DNA of 64,000 bases from CAYWYR01 sp964462685. Its GTDB lineage: Bacteria > Bacteroidota > Ignavibacteria > Kapaibacteriales > UBA2268. Location: positions 1 to 64,000 of the forward strand of contig CAYWYR010000007.1 of the NCBI GenBank assembly GCA_964462685.1. The letters run 5' to 3'. Positions within the stretch are counted from its first letter, which is position 1, and each line of letters starts with the position of its first letter. Made by a program: the position numbers and the translations under genes. Shown piece after piece: positions 26,881-36,800 of this stretch. The notes beneath the pieces are model-generated. The model did no database searches. It was not told the origin of the DNA and was given only the letters and a program-made list of their open reading frames with translations.

Positions 26881-26919
26881 AAAAAAGCCACCTACCCCAT
26901 TTCTGGGATAGATGGCTTT
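26881..26919 (-). terminator. Rho-independent terminator (minus strand)
   Basis: A 15-pair hairpin with a 6-nt loop, followed on the minus strand by U6. Two positions are C-A mismatches if read as plus-strand RNA but G-U wobbles as minus-strand RNA, so selection has been on the minus strand. It lies 46 bp beyond the dnaK-like remnant stop and insulates the ars promoter. Confidence 0.8.
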
Positions 26920-26964
26920 ACATAACATAATGGGGGAGAGTACTAGCCCCTGTTTAGTCACAAT

Positions 26965-27036
26965 TTACTTTTTGTCGTCGTCCACTACAGTGTAATCGGC
27001 TTCTTCTACGCCGTCGTCTGTGGAGGGTTGCTGCTA
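26965..27036 (-). pseudogene. Remnant of a second dnaK 3' end
   Basis: The minus strand encodes QQPSTDDGVEEADYTVVDDD, then KK and a stop, almost identical to the C-terminus of the intact DnaK at 27944. The DNA differs at about nine or ten of some seventy positions, nearly all of them synonymous third positions; the only amino-acid change is Pro to Ser. Upstream of the two Gln codons a TAG appears and homology ends. It is thus the tail of a once-functional, diverged dnaK homologue rather than a recent copy of the resident gene. Confidence 0.82.
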
Positions 27037-27052
27037 TCTGTTTCAATCCATA

Positions 27053-27232
27053 TTACTTGAGGTATTCTTCCTCTCGATAATCAAAGATAAGTTTTATTGC
27101 TTCCGATAAATTTTCTCTGGCTTCTTCGATAGTATCACCTTGCCCGTTCGCACCTTCAATTTCTGGAGATAGTGCTATATATCCATCTTCGACTTTATAA
27201 ATACAAGCTGTATATGTTTTATTTGCAGTCAT
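27053..27232 (-). CDS. Orphan HicB-like antitoxin
   Basis: About 59 residues from ATG at 27232 (an upstream ATG at 27280 would add 16). The HicB core is clear: KTYTACIYKVEDGYIALSPE, then GANGQGDTIEEARENLSEAI, a partly degraded RNase-H-like fold. There is no C-terminal HTH, and no HicA toxin is encoded on either side; the gene ends 17 bp before the dnaK-like remnant. It may be the leftover of a HicAB module or a stand-alone regulator. Confidence 0.7.
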   Translation of the reverse strand: MTANKTYTACIYKVEDGYIALSPEIEGANGQGDTIEEARENLSEAIKLIFDYREEEYLK

Positions 27233-27414
27233 GATATCATTATGTGTTATAAAATGATTGGTTGATGTAGGGTAATGCAAACCAAAAGCAAGCTATATTT
27301 AATATTATTATCAAAACTGTCATTAAAGGAGAGCAAGAACCTTTAATAGTAAATATTTTCACCAACCCCATTTTAAAAGATATATATATCTACTCCGATC
27401 TATCCATCATATTA

Positions 27415-27648
27415 TCACAGAAGGCCTGCTACTAAAATGTCTTCGTCCAGATCTTCCCAATGTATCCCTTCGCCACCGCCTATTAGCCTCCAATTATGAA
27501 GCTGTTCCATAGTAGCTTGTCTGAGAGTAGGAAAAAACTCATAAGGTATAGATATCGAGCGACCGTCTGTAAGGCGAACCGCAAATGTCTCATTACCGAT
27601 TGTCAGATCTTCCGCAATTACGGATTTTTCAATAACCAAAGTGCTCAT
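27415..27648 (-). CDS. DUF2442 domain protein
   Basis: 77 residues. It has the family pattern: VRLTDGRSISIPYEFFPTL, then ATMEQLHNWRLIGGGEGIHW and DLDEDILVAGLL at the end. DUF2442 proteins are typically encoded next to DUF4160 proteins, and the pair is suspected, though not proven, to be a toxin-antitoxin-like module. Here the DUF4160 gene overlaps the 5' end by 20 nt but carries an internal stop. Confidence 0.85.
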   Translation of the reverse strand: MSTLVIEKSVIAEDLTIGNETFAVRLTDGRSISIPYEFFPTLRQATMEQLHNWRLIGGGEGIHWEDLDEDILVAGLL

Positions 27649-27862
27649 CCCATTTCTCCAAAAGTATATGTTTATTTTGACTGATTGTATCCCGGATATG
27701 TTTCAATTCCTTCGGTTTGAAACCTCTGTTATTTACAAATAACAAGACTGCGAGTTCAACTTTTGCGGTATTGCCGGCTTTCTCTATATGTACGTGGGGT
27801 GGCGGGTGGTCATTAATATAAAAGAATTAATGATATCCGTTTTCTTTAATTAGGGTGGGCAT
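27629..27862 (-). pseudogene. DUF4160 gene interrupted by a nonsense codon
   Basis: ATG at 27862 starts MPTLIKENGYH, then TAA at 27829-27827, and the same frame goes on FFYINDHPPPHVHIEKAG to the end (LLEKWDEHFGY). The typical family start is MPTxxRxxGxRFFFYxNExxPPHVHV, so the whole gene is present apart from this one codon (probably TAT to TAA). The 3' end overlaps the DUF2442 start by 20 nt, as in intact DUF4160-DUF2442 pairs. Confidence 0.85.
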
Positions 27863-27888
27863 TGACTTGTATTCTTTTTCTAAACAAC

Positions 27889-27920
27889 TAAAAAAAGGCT
27901 TTGTATTTCTACAAAGCCTC
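27889..27920 (-). terminator. Rho-independent terminator of dnaK
   Basis: A perfect 10-bp stem, AGGCTTTGTA/TACAAAGCCT, with a 4-nt loop, followed by a run of U on the minus strand. It begins about 24 bp after the dnaK stop. Confidence 0.88.
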
Positions 27921-27943
27921 TAGATTTAAGCTACTTGCCTCGC

Positions 27944-29884
27944 TTACTTCTTGTCGTCATCCACTACTGTGTAGTCGGCTTCCTCTACGCCGTCATCGGT
28001 AGGGGGTTGCTGCTGATCAGCATCTGGTGCGCCGCCGCCGCCCATGTCACCCATATCCGGGGCTCCAGCTCCTGGCTGGCCGCCTTCGGCACCTTGGTAG
28101 ATGTGTTGGCTGGCCGCAGACCATGCCGCGTTCAGCTCGTCGGTAGCTGCTTTGATGTCACCGTCGTTTTTGATTGCGTCCTGTAGTTTGTCTTTAGCGG
28201 TTTCGATCGTTTTTTTATGGTCTTCCGGAAGTTTATCACCGAGATCCTTAAGCTGTTGCTCTGTGCTGTGCACAAGGCCGTCTGCTTGGTTACGGGTTTC
28301 GATGTCTTCTTTGCGTTTCTTATCAGCATCGGCATTCGCTTCGGCTTCGGCCTTCATCTTCTCTATCTCATCCTTTGATAGGCCAGAAGATGCTTCGATC
28401 TTGATGTTCTGCTCTTTGCCAGTCGCTTTATCCTTAGCACCTACAGATAAGATACCGTTGGCATCAATATCAAAGGTTACTTCAATCTGTGGTACTCCGC
28501 GCGGAGATGGCGGAATATCAGCCAAGTGGAACTTACCGAGCGAACGGTTGTCTTTCGCCATCGGGCGTTCACCTTGTAGTACATGTATCTCAACCGAACT
28601 CTGGTTATCCGCCGCCGTGGAGAATGTCTCAGTTTTACGAGTAGGGATAGTAGTATTTGAAGCGATCATGGCCGTGGTTACACCACCGAGAGTTTCGATA
28701 CCGAGAGTTAGAGGCGTTACGTCAAGTAATAGTACGTCCTGCACATCACCTGATAGCACTCCACCCTGTATAGCTGCACCTACTGCTACTACCTCATCAG
28801 GGTTTACCCCTTTGGAAGGATCTTTTCCGAAGAAGCTCTTAACAAGCTCCTGAATCTTAGGGATGCGTGTAGAACCGCCAACAAGAATCACGTCATCAAT
28901 CTCATTCGGTGATAGTTTAGCATCGTTTAGCGCTTGCTCAACTGGTTTTAGAGTACGGTCGAAAAGGTCCTTACATAGGCTTTCGAACTTTGCACGTGTA
29001 ATTGTTGTGTTAAGGTGCTTTGGTCCGTCCTGCGTAGCAGTTATGAACGGCAGGTTAACCTCTGTCTGCATAGAGCCTGATAGCTCGATTTTTGCTTTCT
29101 CGCCTGCTTCACGAAGTCTCTGCAGTGCCATCGCGTCTTTTCTTAGGTCGATACCTTCTGCTTTTTGGAACTCTTCGGCTAGGAAGTCGATCATTCTCTG
29201 GTCGAAGTTATCACCACCGAGGTGCGTGTCACCATTGGTAGATTTCACTTCAAATACGCCGTCGCCGATCTCAAGTACTGAAATATCGAACGTACCGCCA
29301 CCGAGATCATAAACGGCTACGGTCATGTTCTCGCCTTTCTTATCAAGGCCATAAGCTAGTGCGGCTGCGGTAGGCTCATTGATGATACGGCGAACAGATA
29401 GTCCCGCAATCTCACCGGCATCCTTGGTAGCCTGTCGCTGTGCATCATTGAAGTAAGCCGGTACCGTGATTACGGCTTCAGTTACTTTCTGCCCGAGATA
29501 ATCCTCGGCAGTCTGTTTCATTTTCTTAAGGATCATTGCAGAGATCTCTGGCGGAGAGTACATCTTGCCGTCGATATCTACTTTTACGCTCGCACCATCT
29601 GATGAAGCTACTACCTTATAAGGTACCATGTCCTTTTCTTCGCCTATCTCTTCTTGGCGACGGCCCATAAACCTCTTGATAGAGTAAACTGTTTTATTCG
29701 GATTTGTAACGGCTTGGCGTTTTGCTGCCTGGCCGACAAGCTGCTCCCCGTTCTTGGAGAAACCCACCATAGATGGTGTTGTTCTTCCGCCTTCGCTATT
29801 GGCTATAACCTCTGGTGTGGTCCCTTCCATCACCGCTACTACGGAGTTGGTTGTTCCAAGGTCTATACCTATTATTTTTCCCAT
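27944..29884 (-). CDS. dnaK: Chaperone DnaK (Hsp70)
   Basis: 646 residues from the ATG at 29884. The in-frame extension further upstream is not conserved, and GGGGGCAAT just before this ATG is a good ribosome-binding site. The ATPase domain starts GKIIGIDLGTTNSVV and has AVYDLGGGTFDISVLE and VGGSTRIPKIQ; the substrate-binding domain includes LLDVTPLTLGIETLGG; the tail is Gly/Pro/Asp-rich and ends VEEADYTVVDDDKK. It refolds and holds proteins in the cytoplasm with DnaJ and GrpE, neither of which is adjacent. No CIRCE operator is visible upstream. A second dnaK tail lies 0.9 kb downstream. Confidence 0.97.
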   Translation of the reverse strand: MGKIIGIDLGTTNSVVAVMEGTTPEVIANSEGGRTTPSMVGFSKNGEQLVGQAAKRQAVTNPNKTVYSIKRFMGRRQEEIGEEKDMVPYKVVASSDGASVKVDIDGKMYSPPEISAMILKKMKQTAEDYLGQKVTEAVITVPAYFNDAQRQATKDAGEIAGLSVRRIINEPTAAALAYGLDKKGENMTVAVYDLGGGTFDISVLEIGDGVFEVKSTNGDTHLGGDNFDQRMIDFLAEEFQKAEGIDLRKDAMALQRLREAGEKAKIELSGSMQTEVNLPFITATQDGPKHLNTTITRAKFESLCKDLFDRTLKPVEQALNDAKLSPNEIDDVILVGGSTRIPKIQELVKSFFGKDPSKGVNPDEVVAVGAAIQGGVLSGDVQDVLLLDVTPLTLGIETLGGVTTAMIASNTTIPTRKTETFSTAADNQSSVEIHVLQGERPMAKDNRSLGKFHLADIPPSPRGVPQIEVTFDIDANGILSVGAKDKATGKEQNIKIEASSGLSKDEIEKMKAEAEANADADKKRKEDIETRNQADGLVHSTEQQLKDLGDKLPEDHKKTIETAKDKLQDAIKNDGDIKAATDELNAAWSAASQHIYQGAEGGQPGAGAPDMGDMGGGGAPDADQQQPPTDDGVEEADYTVVDDDKK

Positions 29885-30281
29885 AATATTGCCCCCTGTG
29901 CAATTCTTTATATTAAATTCTAAATATGATTTTTTCTTTTGATTAGCCGGCAATGATATAGTACGATCCCAGCCGCTATAATCATATTAGAAATCATGCC
30001 ACGGAAGAATATATGACAGAATGACACCCTTGCGATAAAGAAGTATTTATCGATGGAGGGTACAATCTGCCATTAATTCATGGTGATTGACTGTTTAGCA
30101 GGGTATGATGACTTTTTATACTTTGTCGAAACATTGTTAACCGATGCAGAAAGATAGTTTTTCAAATTAGCAGATGCGCTCTTTTAGGTAAAACTGCCTA
30201 ATAAATAATCGTAGCGGCGTGATATATTTAGCTGTCTTTATATTAAGAATCTTTATGTCATTGCTTTACATAACTAGTTCA

Positions 30282-30312
30282 TGTCTAATCCTTCGACAGG
30301 CTCAGGATGACA
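30282..30312 (+). repeat. REP-like dispersed repeat
   Basis: A 31-bp unit containing CCTTCGACAGGCTCAGGATG. A copy identical at 30 of 31 positions lies at 54197-54227, and an inverted partial copy at about 54146-54168. Such 'CTTCGACAGGCTCAGGATGACA' type units are common in intergenic DNA of this bacterial group. Confidence 0.75.
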
Positions 30313-30464
30313 TACGCTTAGACTGCAGTAATCAGTTGTTACAAAGAGCTAGCCCTCGTTTCAGACACTATCCACCAATATCATCCCATCCTAAATCCTT
30401 CTTCACATGGGAAGGAGTTTAAGAGATATTATGTTATTCCGAGAGATTGCCTTAGAGAAGCTTT

Positions 30465-30493
30465 AAACCCCTCTCTTAGAGGAAGAGGGGTTT
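30465..30493. repeat. Intergenic hairpin repeat
   Basis: A perfect 10-bp stem, AAACCCCTCT/AGAGGGGTTT, with a 9-nt loop, followed by GGGCTGAGGTG. It has no U-run and no gene ends near it, so it is more like a dispersed palindromic repeat than a terminator. Confidence 0.55.
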
Positions 30494-30849
30494 GGGCTGA
30501 GGTGTCAGAAAAGAGTTAGATGAAGTGTTGGATAGGGGTATCGTATTCGAACATATATTAATACACTTTTATAGTTGACTGAACACAAATTATCATCTCG
30601 TATTAGAATCCCCATTGTGGATAAGTGTAACCACAAGTTCGATTAATCGTTTTCCCAAATACAATAATTTCTTCATCCGGTAATCAAGCGAACAAGCCTA
30701 TCCGAACCTTATCTACCCTTTATCATGGCAGTATATTTGATCTTGCTCTGTGATATGTCGTCAATAAATCAATATTAAGTTATCAATACCGGATTCTTCT
30801 CAGTTTGATAGGTAAGGGAAATAATAATGTCCTGCAGCCCTGCGGGTTT

Positions 30850-33800
30850 ATGGCTATTTGTAGATTTAGATTTCTGCTGATAGCTATGGTTATAGTGCAT
30901 CTATGCGGAATAGGTGGTGCTTCGGCTGTGCTGGAAGCGGAGACTTTCGCCAGCGGAGGCGTGCAGCCTCAGCTATATAGTTATTTAGGGTTGGGACTGG
31001 GTAGTCTCAATTCTGGCTATGCGGGTTATTCTAACAGTTATCCCTATGGTATCTATGATGATTATTGGGGAGATTATTGGAACTTCAGCCAAGAAGGCCA
31101 GTTAAGCGATCCCTTTATGATAGGAGCGGCAAGCCCTATTTTCATGATGGCTATGTTTCAGAATTCATGTCCTATCGACCTGACCTTTAAAACCAGAACT
31201 ACCTATATGATGGGCCGCGGTGGGGCTATACCAGTTATCGCCACTGTTATGCAGAACGGCCTTATGAAACTGAATAAGGGTATGTATGATAAAGATTCAA
31301 CTGAAAAGCCTTATAACTCTTTACTTCTAAGGGATAACAGAACGAAAAGAAACCCGTGGGTATCCTTTCAGGAAGGTACTGATAGAGAGGAAATAGGTAG
31401 CCAGAATATTCTAGATACATCACTTACCAAATTCGTGAACCGCGAGACTCTATTCGATACTGTTGATATTACTGCGGCTACGGTTTTAGATATAGATGAT
31501 TATCTGAGGCTAAGGAAACAGCAGCTACAGCGGGGAATATATGACTCTCTGCTTACGCAATATGATATTAAAAAATCCATGTCTGGCGGCGATATTGCCA
31601 GGATGATGGCAAATTCGACCGGCCTTTCAATACCATTACCGCCAAACCCGCTTACAGGTATATTCGGTAAACCAGAGATAAACCTAAATGTAGGTGGCGA
31701 GCTTACTGTAAGGATCGGCGCGAGATGGGACAGCCAGAATCTCGGTACGGTATCACAGTTTGGCCAGACACAGTTCTCTCCCGTTTTCGATCAGAATATC
31801 AATATTACGTTAAGCGGTGGTATCGGCGATAAACTTCAGATGAATACCGACTGGAATACTAACCGATCATTCGATTTCGGTAATGAGTTCAAGGTAGGAT
31901 ATGAAGGTTATGATGATGATATCATCAAAAGGGTGGAAGTAGGTAATGTGTCATTTCCGCTCAATAGTCAGCTTATTTCCGGCGGTACAAACCTCTTCGG
32001 TATTAGGTCAGATTATCAATTCGGGCCTTTAATGCTCAGAACAGTATTATCTCAGCGTCGCGGCCAGAGAAGGTTCATCGATGTTAGCGGTGGCCAAACG
32101 GCTCAGCCGTTTTTGGTTAGGCCTTATGATTATGCAAGAAACCACTTTTTAGTAGATACTCTTTATGCTTCTATTTATGAGGAGTATTATTCTTTTGCTC
32201 AGGGTATTATACCGAACAGGGCCCGCCCTTTTGCGATTAAGGAAATTGAGGTTTGGGAATCGACTAATCAACTGAATGATGTTGATGGTGTAACAGATGC
32301 GGTAGCGATAGCGGATGTACCCGGCAGACCTTTCCCGCCAAATTATGATGACCTCATGAGCCTGCCAATTCAGCAGGGTATAGTGGAGAGAGGAAGGTTT
32401 CGTAGGCTTGATACCATGCAGTATGAGATCGACAGGAACCTTGGTCATCTTACTATTAACAACCTGAGACAGGATAGGACTTACGCGATATCTTACAGGA
32501 CTGAGAATAATATCCGTGGCCCAGAAGATGATACCTATTATGGTGATTTTGCCCAGTTCCAGAACGAAGTAGGCGACACCATGGTACTGAAGCTGGTTTA
32601 TCGGCCGAATATGCAGCCAGGTTTCACTTCGATATGGCGCCGCCAGATGAGGAATATCTATAATATAGGTGCATCGAATACCGATCTTACATCTACTAAG
32701 ATAAATTTATGGTACAGAAGGCAGTCCAATGACTCGACAGATGTTCTTGATGAGGCCCCAGACAAACTGGTAACTATTTTCGGGGTCGATAAAGTAAGCA
32801 ATAGCGGTAGCGAGCCGCCTGATGGTGAGTTCGATATTCAGGGGCCATTCTATAACGCCAGGCGTGGGGAGATTATATTCCCGACCCTTGAACCTTTCCG
32901 TACGGGTCTACGGAGATATTTCGAGAATCTAGGGAATCCTACAGCCGCTGAAAAGTATGTATTCAACGAGGTATATGATACTATCCCCCAGATAGCTATG
33001 CTGAACACGGCGAGGGATAGATTCTATATGTCCGGCGAAGTAAAAGGCCAGAACAGTAATAGGATTTCTTTAGGTTTCAATATCCCGCGCGGTAGCGTTC
33101 GTGTATTCCTGAACGGTAGGCAACTGCAGGAAGGCCAAGACTTTACCATCGACTATATGTCCGGTACCGTTACGATGCGGAACCCTTCGGCAACTGTACC
33201 AAATGCGAATCTCAGGATAGAATATGAGCAGCAGGATATATTCCAGATAGCGACAAAGTCTATCGTAGGTATAAGGGCGGATTACCAGTTATATAATAAG
33301 AGAAACGTAACGGCGAACCTAGGCTCAACATTCCTCCACTATAACCAATCGGCTCAGATAGACAGGGTACGCTTAGGGCAGGAACCTATAGCAAATACTA
33401 TGATCGGTTTTGACGGTGAGGTAAATGCGGACGTTCCGTTTATCACCGAAGCGCTGGACTGGCTGCCTTTCTACGATACTAAAGTACCCTCAACCTTTAA
33501 TGCGAATGCAGAGATAGCATGGGTGATACCCGAACCGAACAAAAGGGAATCAAGCGTAGCCAGTGATAACGGCGAGCCAGTCGTATATATAGATGATTTT
33601 GAATCCGCACAGAGGCCACAAAGCCTTGGTCAGAATTTCTCGCTATGGAGCCACTCTTCAGCTCCCGTGGATAATACTTTAGGTGAGGACGCACAGGAAA
33701 GAAACCTTTACCGCGGTAAATTGTATTGGTGGCAGTATTTCATTGCACGAACACCGGCTATAGAAGTATATCCAGACCAACAGACCCAGCAGGGTAACAG

Positions 33801-36800
33801 AAATATCCGTGTATTGAATCTAATATTCGAGCCCAACGAAAGGGGTATCTATAATAACAACCCAGAGTTTTTGGATAGGTTCAATGCTGAAATAGGGCAA
33901 GGTTATGATTCGGTAACAGTAGCACAGTTCCACCAAGAAAACGCTGAAAAAAAATGGGGCGGTATGCAGCGCCTTGTATCCAGCTTTAATATGAACTTGG
34001 ATCAGGAGAACGTAGAGTTCATCGAGCTGATGATTAAAGTTGAGAATTATGATCCTCTAAATACTAAAATGTATGTTGATCTTGGGCAGATAAGCGAGGA
34101 TATAATACCGAACAATGTATTAGATACCGAAGATGGCATCGGCGGTAATGAACTGCCAAACCAGCTAGTCGATCCTGGGGAGGATGTAGGTATCGATGCG
34201 ATGGATGATGAGATTGAGCAGGCAGGGGGAAATCCTAACGGACTTGTATATCCTTTCCCTTTAAATCTAGAGAATGACCCTGCACGGGATAATTATGAAT
34301 TCGATTTTGGCAAGGCGGCACAAGATCAGGGGCCTCTTGATTTCTACAATTACAATAATTATGAAGGTAACGCAACCCAGACTCAAGAAGGTAGATTTCC
34401 AGATTCTGAAATCCTCAACCAGAATAACGGCCAGCAGATATCGCTCGATAATTCATATTTCAGATATGAAATTGAGCTTGAAAATGATGAAGATACTTAT
34501 AATTCTCAACGTGTAGGTTTTAATAACGGTTGGCAGTTACTGCGTATCCCAATCCGTAGGCCGACTGAGACAGTTGGTAACCCTCTTTTTTCTAATATCC
34601 AATATATGAGGGTGGTTGTACAGGGTGGAAGATTAGAAGCTAAAATCGCTGACTGGAGACTGCTCGGTACTTTATGGCAAAGAAACAGTAATCTGCAATC
34701 GGGTGTCCCACCGAATGATTCTGTATTATCTGTAAGCTTTGTTAATAGATTTGAAAATTCTGGGCCGCCTACTTTTTATACTTTACCGCCAGGTACCAGA
34801 CCTCCGCAGATAATCAACGCGCCAAACCCTGATTTTGATCTTGAGCTTAATGAGCAGTCATTAGTGGTTGGTGTAAACAACATGCGGTATGGAGATGAGA
34901 GAATGACTGCGAGAATATTCACACCGCAGGATCTTATCTTCTACAAGCAGATGAAGTTTTTCGTACACGGTGACGGATCGATGCCTGATGTCATCAGACC
35001 GGGCCAGACTCCAAAAGCTTACATGTTCTTGAGATTCGGTGTGGATTCGAGTAATTACTACGAATACAAAAGGCCGCTTATGAGAGGCTGGCAGGATCTT
35101 GGTTTTAACTTAACCGATCTGACGGCTATAAAGCAGATAAGGGATACTAGCTTTTTGTTCGATAGACAGACATTCCCGGTACCGACAGATAGCCTTGCTA
35201 CTTTCACCATTCGAGGCGAGCCGACGCTTACTCAGGTAAGGTTTTTTGGGTTTGGTATTGAAAACCCGGAGGAGAATTTCCCGAACGAGCTGACAACCAA
35301 GATGTGGGTAAATGACCTAAGGCTTATCGACCCGGAAGATAGTAACGACTGGGGGGCGGTAGCCAGTTCTACGCTCACACTCGCCGACCTGGGAAGTATG
35401 AACGCAAGTGCTCGCTACCAAAAACCGAATTTCCACGCTTTCAACGAGCGTTTTGGGGATCGAAATACATTAGGTAATTATCAGGTCAACGTGCAGGGTA
35501 ATCTGGAAAAGCTACTGCCTAAGAGTATGAAAAAGGCAAAATTACCGATAACATATTCCCGTGCCGAGATGACGGCTACTCCAGAATTTGTAGCCAATAG
35601 TGATGTCAACCTTCAAGCTGCGGCAAACGCGGCATATAATAACGCTATCGCCGAAACTGGTGATGAAGATATAGCTGAAAACGCGAGAAACGAAGTTATT
35701 CAGCGCTCCCAGGTGGTAAGGGTACAGGACAACTGGGCGTTAACCAATGTTCAGCTCGGCATCCCTGTTGATCACTGGACTATAGATGAGACTATTAATA
35801 AATTGACTCTCGGTTATAATTACGCTCAGGAATATGAGCGAACGCCTGTTTATGAACAGAGGTTTTTCTGGCAATGGAACGCTCGTGCCGCATATACCAA
35901 TACGATACCTGATCTATTGGTACTGAATCCGCTAGGATGGGCAGAGGGTATCTGGCTGCTTGAAGACTATGCGAATTGGCGTATAAACTTTCTGCCGAGT
36001 AATATAAACGGTAATCTTGATTTCAGAAGATCAAGAAGGACTGAACAAAGCCGTTTCCTTGATTTTGCCAATCCCGTGGTCAGGGATTTTGGAGCTGATA
36101 GGGGAGCCGGATTTACTTGGAATCTATCCCAAAACGGTTTGCTGAGCCCAAAATTCGACTATGAATTCAGTACGTTATCTAATCTAATACCTCTTGAAAT
36201 TGATGAGTTTGGCCAGCAGAGAACAGGCAGCCAGATAGCTGACCAGATATTCGGGGGCGGTGACGGGCTAATAAATCTCGGATTGGACTCTCGGCATACT
36301 CAGTCAGTAACGATGAATATCAAACCGCTTGTACCGAATATCGGTGGTATAAGGGGCTTCTTTGATGTGAACGGAAGTTATTCTACAAATTATAACTGGA
36401 ACGATCCGCTCCTATCCAACCCAGAGCTTGCTGATATTGCAAAGAACGCAAATTACAATAACAATATCAGGATGACAGCCTCGCTCCGGTTGCAGGATCT
36501 CGGTGATAAATGGTTCGGTGAGGCGCCGGCAAATACTGGTAGAAAACAGCCTAGACAAATAGGCCGCCGTAAACCCGAACAGGATACAACTACAAAGACA
36601 AGTTTTTGGGATTTACCGCTTGGCGAGCAGGTAGGCCAGACTTTCAAATTCATATTTCTTGATTTTAGAAAGTTGGATTTTAGATTTAACCAGACAAATA
36701 CAGCTACCAATCCTGGGGTATTCGGTGGTACAGGTATGGGCAACTTTTGGGAGCGTGGGTTGACCGGTAGGGACAGCCGCCTGGAGTACGGGCCGAGCTT

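Larger units (their letters stand above)
29885..30849. other. Intergenic region between dnaK and sprA with repeats
   Basis: About 960 bp separating the divergent dnaK and sprA genes. It must contain both promoters. It also holds a REP-like repeat (30282-30312) and a 10-bp-stem hairpin (30465-30493), described separately. Short open frames here, e.g. 30219-30422, are repeat translations. No tRNA, riboswitch or conserved small gene was recognised in the rest. Confidence 0.6.

Noticed and set aside
28101..28853. 250-residue open frame antisense to dnaK
   Set aside because: Mirror of dnaK codon usage; Ser/Leu-rich with no domain. dnaK on the minus strand explains the region.
29885..30010. CIRCE or sigma-54-like element upstream of dnaK
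   Set aside because: TGGCATG is present but not the paired downstream element, and no TTAGCACTC-N9-GAGTGCTAA is visible.
30219..30422. Small open frame in the dnaK-sprA gap
   Set aside because: Translates the REP-like repeat (RQAQDD) and has no family features.
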